Assembly (NCBI GenBank): GCA_009377735.1
Contig: WHTL01000145.1
Coordinates: 1-9,558 of the forward strand
DNA length: 9,558 bases
Direction: 5' to 3'
Origin: Acidimicrobiia bacterium
Lineage (GTDB): Bacteria > Actinomycetota > Acidimicrobiia > Spongiisociales > ZC4RG35
Made by a program: the position numbers and the translations under genes. This document shows, in pieces, positions 6,052-9,558 of the stretch (position 1 is its first letter; every line of letters begins with the position of its first letter). The notes beneath the pieces are model-generated. The model had not been told where the DNA came from. It made no database searches and was given only the letters and a program-made list of their open reading frames with translations.

Positions 6052-6083
6052 TTGTTGACTTGGTTAGAGAGAGGAGGCGCGAG

Positions 6084-6848
6084 TTGAGAGGAAGGTTTCG
6101 CTGGGTCCTCTTCATCGTCGCTCTGGTGGTGGCCGCGCCCACCGCGGTGTGGGCGTCACATCAGTTCGTGGATGTTCCCGATAGTCATGTTTTCCATGAC
6201 GACATCGCATGGCTGGCTGACAATGGCGTGACCCTGGGATGTAATCCTCCCGACAACGACCGGTTCTGTCCTGACGAGGAGGTCACCCGCGGGGAGATGG
6301 CCGCTTTCATGCGACGTCTCGCCGAGGGCGGCGTGGTCGACGCCGGGTCCATGGGTGGACTCACCGCTGAGCAACTTGGTGGAACTCATGTAGGCAACGC
6401 CATATTCGACGAGGCCATTCCCGGTGAGGTGGGTAAGGAGTTGTTCGACGTCGAAATCATCGCCCCCCGCGGCGGCGGGGCTCTCACCATGACGGCTGAC
6501 GTTGCCGTCACAACCGACGGTGGCGGCGGGCCGTTCTGGACCGAAATAGACGACGGAAGCTGCGATGAGAACCGCGAGATACCCAACAATTCACAATCCG
6601 GCTTTTGGGTTGGTGACAAGGGAACCGATTCGGGCACGGTGACATGGTCGACGCCTGTCACCCAGGGGAGACACACCGTGTCGGTGTGTCTCTGGTCGAC
6701 TGAGCCAGGCACGGTGCTTACCTCCAGTGTCGCCGTTTCGTGGTCGCCAAGGGCGCTCTCGGTCAACGGCTCTTCGGCCTTGATGGCCCCAGCCGATGTC
6801 GCTGTGGCGATGAGAGAACCCCTGTCCCAAGGGGACATTGATGACTAG
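6084..6848 (+). CDS. Secreted SLH-like module protein, first of three paralogs
   Basis: The chosen start is TTG at 6084, six bases after AGAGGAGG; an earlier TTG at 6060 would put the ribosome site inside the gene. The 254-residue product has an N-terminal export signal (LRGRFRWVLFIVALVVAAP, cleavage probably after VWA at 24). The SLH-like module follows immediately, 25-82: SHQFVDVPDSHVFHDD, LGCNPPDNDRFCPDEEVTRG, EMAAFMRRL. A linker GGVVDAGSMGGLTAEQLGG leads to a C-terminal beta-rich domain (about 120-222) containing FWTEIDDGSC and TPVTQGRHTVSVCLW. There are exactly four cysteines (53, 62, 160, 202), suggesting one disulfide per domain. It overlaps the next gene by 8 bp. The role is unknown; location outside the cytoplasm is inferred from the signal, and SLH-like modules often attach to cell-wall polymers. 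Confidence 0.85.
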   Translation: MRGRFRWVLFIVALVVAAPTAVWASHQFVDVPDSHVFHDDIAWLADNGVTLGCNPPDNDRFCPDEEVTRGEMAAFMRRLAEGGVVDAGSMGGLTAEQLGGTHVGNAIFDEAIPGEVGKELFDVEIIAPRGGGALTMTADVAVTTDGGGGPFWTEIDDGSCDENREIPNNSQSGFWVGDKGTDSGTVTWSTPVTQGRHTVSVCLWSTEPGTVLTSSVAVSWSPRALSVNGSSALMAPADVAVAMREPLSQGDIDD

Positions 6849-7599
6849 ACGTGTGCTGCTCTTGGGCGGAATCCTGGCCCTCCTGACGATACCGACCTTG
6901 GTGTGGGCCTCCCATCAGTTCACCGACGTGCCCGACGAGCATCTCTTCCACGACGACATCTCCTGGTTGGCGGACGCCGGGGTGACGTTCGGTTGCAACC
7001 CACCAGACAACGATCGCTTCTGTCCCGACGACGGGGTGACCCGGGGTGAGATGGCGGCGTTCATGCGTCGTCTCTCGGAGGGTCGGGTGGTGGACGCCAG
7101 ATCCGTCTTGGGTCGCGGCCCCGGTGCGCTGGCGGGAGGATCAGCGGGCACCGACATCCTCACCACGGGAGGTCCCGGCGGTGAAACCCTTACCCTCGCC
7201 TCACACCGGGTGAGGTCTCCTGCCGCGGGCGCACTCAAGACTACCGGTCACATCAGTGTCGACAACACCGGGCCGGGAATCCTGTGGCTCGAACTGGATA
7301 GCGGTGGCTGCGGGTCGGCTCCGGACGTCCCGGCGGCCGCCGTTACGTTCTGGGCGCCTCCCACTCCGCCCGATGGGGACAATGTTGCCACGTCGTGGGT
7401 TTCGCCTGTGGGCCGCGGAGCTCACACCGTGTATCTCTGTGCGTTTGGTGATCAGACCCAGGACAGCCTCGTAATAAGCGGCGGCGGGCTCAGCGCGACT
7501 TGGGTTCCCGGCAGCGGGACACTCGATACCAGTGTGGAGACGGTCCCTATCGCGGAGCTGAAGGCGCAGCTCGATGAGCTTGGGGGAGGGGTTAGATGA
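6841..7599 (+). CDS. Secreted SLH-like module protein, second of three paralogs
   Basis: The ATG at 6841 is preceded by AAGGGGA and lies inside the end of the previous gene (8-bp overlap). The TTG at 6838 is a less likely start. The 252-residue protein has signal MTRRVLLLGGILALLTIP, VWA at 21-23, then the SLH-like module 24-81 (SHQFTDVPDEHLFHDD, GCNPPDNDRFCPDDGVTRGE, MAAFMRRLSEG). A less conserved Gly/Pro/Ala-rich linker (84-120) follows. The C-terminal domain (about 121-224) carries LWLELDSGGC and SPVGRGAHTVYLCAF. Its four cysteines are at 52, 61, 157 and 200, aligning with those of the neighbours. It ends in an Ala/Leu/Glu-rich helix-like tail (IAELKAQLDELGG). It overlaps the third gene by ATGA, so translational coupling is likely. 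Confidence 0.85.
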   Translation: MTRRVLLLGGILALLTIPTLVWASHQFTDVPDEHLFHDDISWLADAGVTFGCNPPDNDRFCPDDGVTRGEMAAFMRRLSEGRVVDARSVLGRGPGALAGGSAGTDILTTGGPGGETLTLASHRVRSPAAGALKTTGHISVDNTGPGILWLELDSGGCGSAPDVPAAAVTFWAPPTPPDGDNVATSWVSPVGRGAHTVYLCAFGDQTQDSLVISGGGLSATWVPGSGTLDTSVETVPIAELKAQLDELGGGVR

Positions 7600-8369
7600 T
7601 GCGAAGTAGGGGACCTTCATTGACCATCGTGATGTTGGCAGTGCTGGGGCTTCTACTGACCCCTGTGGTGGTCTGGGCGTCACATCAGTTCCGCGACGTC
7701 CCTGACGATCATGTCTTCCACGAGGACATCGGCTGGCTGGCAGACAACCAGGTCACATTGGGTTGCAACCCCCCCGACAACGACCTGTTCTGCCCCGATG
7801 AGGGGGTGACCCGCGGTCAGATGGCGGCCTTCATGCGCCGTCTCTCCGAGGGAGGTGTCGTCGATGCGTCTACTGTTGGAGGACTCTCGCCCGGCAATTT
7901 GGGGGGTGCCTTCAGTGTCGCCGCACCCTTGAAGCATATTCCCAGCCAGGAGTCGGTGAGTGTTGTGACATCAAACGTCGACATGCCAGCCGCAGGGACC
8001 TTGACCCTCACAGGAGAAATGTTCTTCTACATCGGGTGGGAGCATGTCGGCGCCATATGGACCGAGGTCGACGACGGTTCCTGTGATATCGACAAGAACC
8101 GGCCCGAGTCATCGATCACGACCTATGGCACCCACCGATCCCAGCTGCTCTTCGGTAACGGGGGTGGGGCGGCCACCTGGGTCCTTCCCGTCGGTCGTGG
8201 CCGTCATCGGGTCGATCTTTGTTTCTACACGGACACGAATACCGGTGATTCGCAAGTGGGGGACTACAACGGGGGTATCACCGGGATCTGGGGTCCCGGC
8301 AACATCTCCACCACCCAGGAGACGATCAGCGAAGTGACCGTCTCCGAGCTCCTTGCCGAACACGGCTAA
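7596..8369 (+). CDS. Secreted SLH-like module protein, third of three paralogs
   Basis: The start ATG at 7596 overlaps the previous stop as ATGA and has GGGGGAGGGG upstream; the adjacent ATG at 7599 is equally possible. The 257-residue product has a signal peptide ending VVVWA (28), then the SLH-like module 29-86 (SHQFRDVPDDHVFHED, GCNPPDNDLFCPDEGVTRG, QMAAFMRRL). A linker GGVVDASTVGGLSPGNLGG nearly matches that of the first paralog. The C-terminal domain (about 117-235) has IWTEVDDGSC and LPVGRGRHRVDLCFY. Cysteines at 57, 66, 163 and 209 complete the same four-Cys pattern. The tail ISEVTVSELLAEHG resembles the second paralog's helical end. Last gene of the operon; the next gene converges. 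Confidence 0.85.
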   Translation: MMRSRGPSLTIVMLAVLGLLLTPVVVWASHQFRDVPDDHVFHEDIGWLADNQVTLGCNPPDNDLFCPDEGVTRGQMAAFMRRLSEGGVVDASTVGGLSPGNLGGAFSVAAPLKHIPSQESVSVVTSNVDMPAAGTLTLTGEMFFYIGWEHVGAIWTEVDDGSCDIDKNRPESSITTYGTHRSQLLFGNGGGAATWVLPVGRGRHRVDLCFYTDTNTGDSQVGDYNGGITGIWGPGNISTTQETISEVTVSELLAEHG

Positions 8370-8375
8370 CAGCTC

Positions 8376-8399
8376 CCTCCTATCGGGGTTGCCCGGAGG
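8376..8399. terminator. Possible bidirectional hairpin between convergent genes
   Basis: CCTCC (8376-8380) pairs with GGAGG (8395-8399), and inside it GGG (8385-8387) pairs with CCC (8392-8394) around a GTTG loop, with TATC (8381-8384) bulged on one side. It occupies most of the 33-bp gap between the convergent stops at 8369 and 8403. There is no T-tract on either side, so intrinsic termination is uncertain. Confidence 0.3.
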
Positions 8400-8402
8400 T
8401 GC

Positions 8403-9558
8403 TTACCGTCTGATATGTTCCTTAGCGTCGAGCCAATGCCAGGGGCGCCTGATGAAGGCCGCCATCTCCTGGCGGGTCACTGCCTCTTTCGGGCAGTAGC
8501 GGTCATTCTGAGGCGGGTTACAGCCTCTCGTCACACCGAAGGTATCCATGTAGGCGATGTTCTCATAGTGGGGGTTGCCTTGGTCAACATCCACGAAATA
8601 GTTGACGGGTGGCCTACCCGGTATCTCGCGAAACTCGAACGCACGAACGAGGAAGGAAGCCATCTCCTCGCGAGTCACCTTCTGCTCCGGGCAATACCGG
8701 TCGTTGGCGGGTGGGTTGCATCCCAGGGTGATACCGGATTTCGCCAGGCTGGCGATGTCCTCGGCGTGGGGGTTTGAAGATGACACGTCGGTGAAGGAGT
8801 TGGGGGTCCCGCCGCGTAGGTCGAGCATTCGAACCAGGAATGAGGCCATCTCCTGGCGGGTCACGGGATCCCGCGGGCAGAATCGGTCGTTGGCGGGTGG
8901 GCTGCATCCCAATGTGATCCCGGCTCTGGCGATGAAGCGGATTTCACTCTGGAACTGGTTGTCGTCATCGGTGAACCGGAAACGGGGCAAATTGCGGTGA
9001 CCGGGGCGAACGTGGACCGCAAAGGTGTCTCCGGTTCGCTTGCCCACGGTCACCGTGGTGTCACCCACGTGTTTTCCGTGACCCGATCTGATGACAATCG
9101 GCAACAACTGCCATGGCGAGTAGTCCTTGTCGGCATGTGTCGGTTTGAAACCAAATGCCCGCAGGTCGTTCGAGGTGGTCAACGGTGGGAACTCCCCGGT
9201 CTCGGACAGATATACGCCCTCCCAAAGGCGGTTCGTGTAACCGGGCAGGCCGCCTGGACTCGACTGGAGATAGGCATATCGCCCGTTCTCGAGTGGAATG
9301 GCGATAAGACGGGTGGCGCCATCGCGGCCGTTGGTCGGTGACAGTCGAAAGTCGCCACCGAGGGCAGGGTCGACTACCACAACCTCAGAGTCATCGACCC
9401 AGCCCGAGCGATACAGGTTAAGGGCGGAGGTTGAAGCCTGAGCGACGCCTCCCGGCACATGGTGACCTGGTAGACCGAAGGCGGCGCCGATAGACATGAT
9501 GTCCCCGACGGTGTCATAGACGCTGCCTTCATAGTCAGCAACGGTGTGTGGCCAGTTC
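8403..9558 (-). CDS. Secreted metallopeptidase-like protein with three C-terminal SLH-like modules (5' end beyond window)
   Basis: The frame is open through the right edge; ATG at 9497 is internal, as in-frame codons upstream encode NWPHTVADYEGSVYDTVGDI. The segment YEGSVYDTVGDIMS, then ASTSALNLYRSGWV and a beta-rich stretch (TRLIAIPLENGRYAYLQSS) recalls the region after the HExxH of M6/M11 metallopeptidases (E-Y-x-D-x-x-D-x-M-G ... LGW). The zinc motif itself would be outside the window, so catalysis is inferred. Three SLH-like modules follow, at about 8978-8817, 8798-8634 and 8600-8442, each with ITLGC(S/N)PPANDR(F/Y)CP or a close variant and TR(Q/E)EMA(S/A)F(L/I)(V/R)R. The protein ends HWLDAKEHIRR, TAA at 8405-8403. 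SLH-like modules at a C-terminus commonly tether exoenzymes to the envelope. It converges on the three-paralog operon with a 33-bp gap. Confidence 0.75.
   Translation of the reverse strand, partial: NWPHTVADYEGSVYDTVGDIMSIGAAFGLPGHHVPGGVAQASTSALNLYRSGWVDDSEVVVVDPALGGDFRLSPTNGRDGATRLIAIPLENGRYAYLQSSPGGLPGYTNRLWEGVYLSETGEFPPLTTSNDLRAFGFKPTHADKDYSPWQLLPIVIRSGHGKHVGDTTVTVGKRTGDTFAVHVRPGHRNLPRFRFTDDDNQFQSEIRFIARAGITLGCSPPANDRFCPRDPVTRQEMASFLVRMLDLRGGTPNSFTDVSSSNPHAEDIASLAKSGITLGCNPPANDRYCPEQKVTREEMASFLVRAFEFREIPGRPPVNYFVDVDQGNPHYENIAYMDTFGVTRGCNPPQNDRYCPKEAVTRQEMAAFIRRPWHWLDAKEHIRR

Larger units (their letters stand above)
5775..6083. other. Divergent control region between the lipoprotein and the SLH-like operon
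   Basis: No protein gene with a ribosome site was found. The region contains a minus-strand promoter (5848-5876), an 11-bp palindrome GCTAAcTTAGC over its -10 (5850-5860), a LacI-operator-like palindrome (5885-5896) and, near its right end, a weak plus-strand -10 (TTAAAT, 6046-6051). It also holds the ribosome site AGAGGAGG (about 6070-6077) for the first SLH-like gene. Locally AT-rich islands at 5855-5920 and 6044-6062 stand out from the GC-rich surroundings. Confidence 0.5.

Overview
The window looks like chromosomal DNA of a high-GC actinobacterium, most likely of the class Acidimicrobiia or a relative. This is inferred from the GC-rich third positions, the Asp/Thr-rich lipoprotein, GTG/TTG starts behind strong GAGGAG-type ribosome sites, and above all a Cys-containing S-layer-homology-like (SLH-like) module with the signature GCNPPDNDRFCP...TRGEMAAF. 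That module occurs here in three separate loci (seven complete copies and one partial).

Layout. Positions 1-1088 are a decayed, mobile-element-hit region on the minus strand. An IS3-family element runs off the left edge, and its end sits inside a secreted PD40/TolB-like beta-propeller gene, leaving only the first 111 codons. Next to it is the 3' remnant of an SLH-like protein gene, cut off exactly where a 35-bp direct repeat (two copies, 36 bp apart) begins. A short unidentified coding remnant with an in-frame stop follows. Positions 1409-2682 (+) hold a class III PLP aminotransferase (GabT-like) that is full length except for a single missing base just before the catalytic lysine. Positions 2693-4060 (-) encode an ATPase_2/DUF234-type STAND-like ATPase with a winged helix and a C-terminal PD-(D/E)XK-like motif. 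Its promoter appears leaderless and carries three 12-bp repeats at an exact 16-bp period. Positions 4171-5628 (-) encode a large two-domain lipoprotein, preceded by a 49-codon small ORF that overlaps it by ATGA.

Positions 5629-6083 are a divergent control region with a good minus-strand promoter and two palindromes, one of them LacI-operator-like. Positions 6084-8369 (+) form an operon of three overlapping paralogous genes. Each encodes a signal peptide, one SLH-like module and a C-terminal beta-rich domain, with exactly four cysteines at matching places. Converging on it, and running off the right edge, is the 3' part of a secreted protein that resembles the back half of an M6/M11-like metallopeptidase followed by three SLH-like modules.

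Functionally the right half (lipoprotein, three paralogs, SLH-anchored putative protease) reads as a cell-surface or secreted gene neighbourhood. The best candidate for something undescribed is the translationally coupled three-paralog operon. The second is the ATPase with its tandem-repeat leaderless promoter. All identifications were made by eye from the sequence; no database search was possible.
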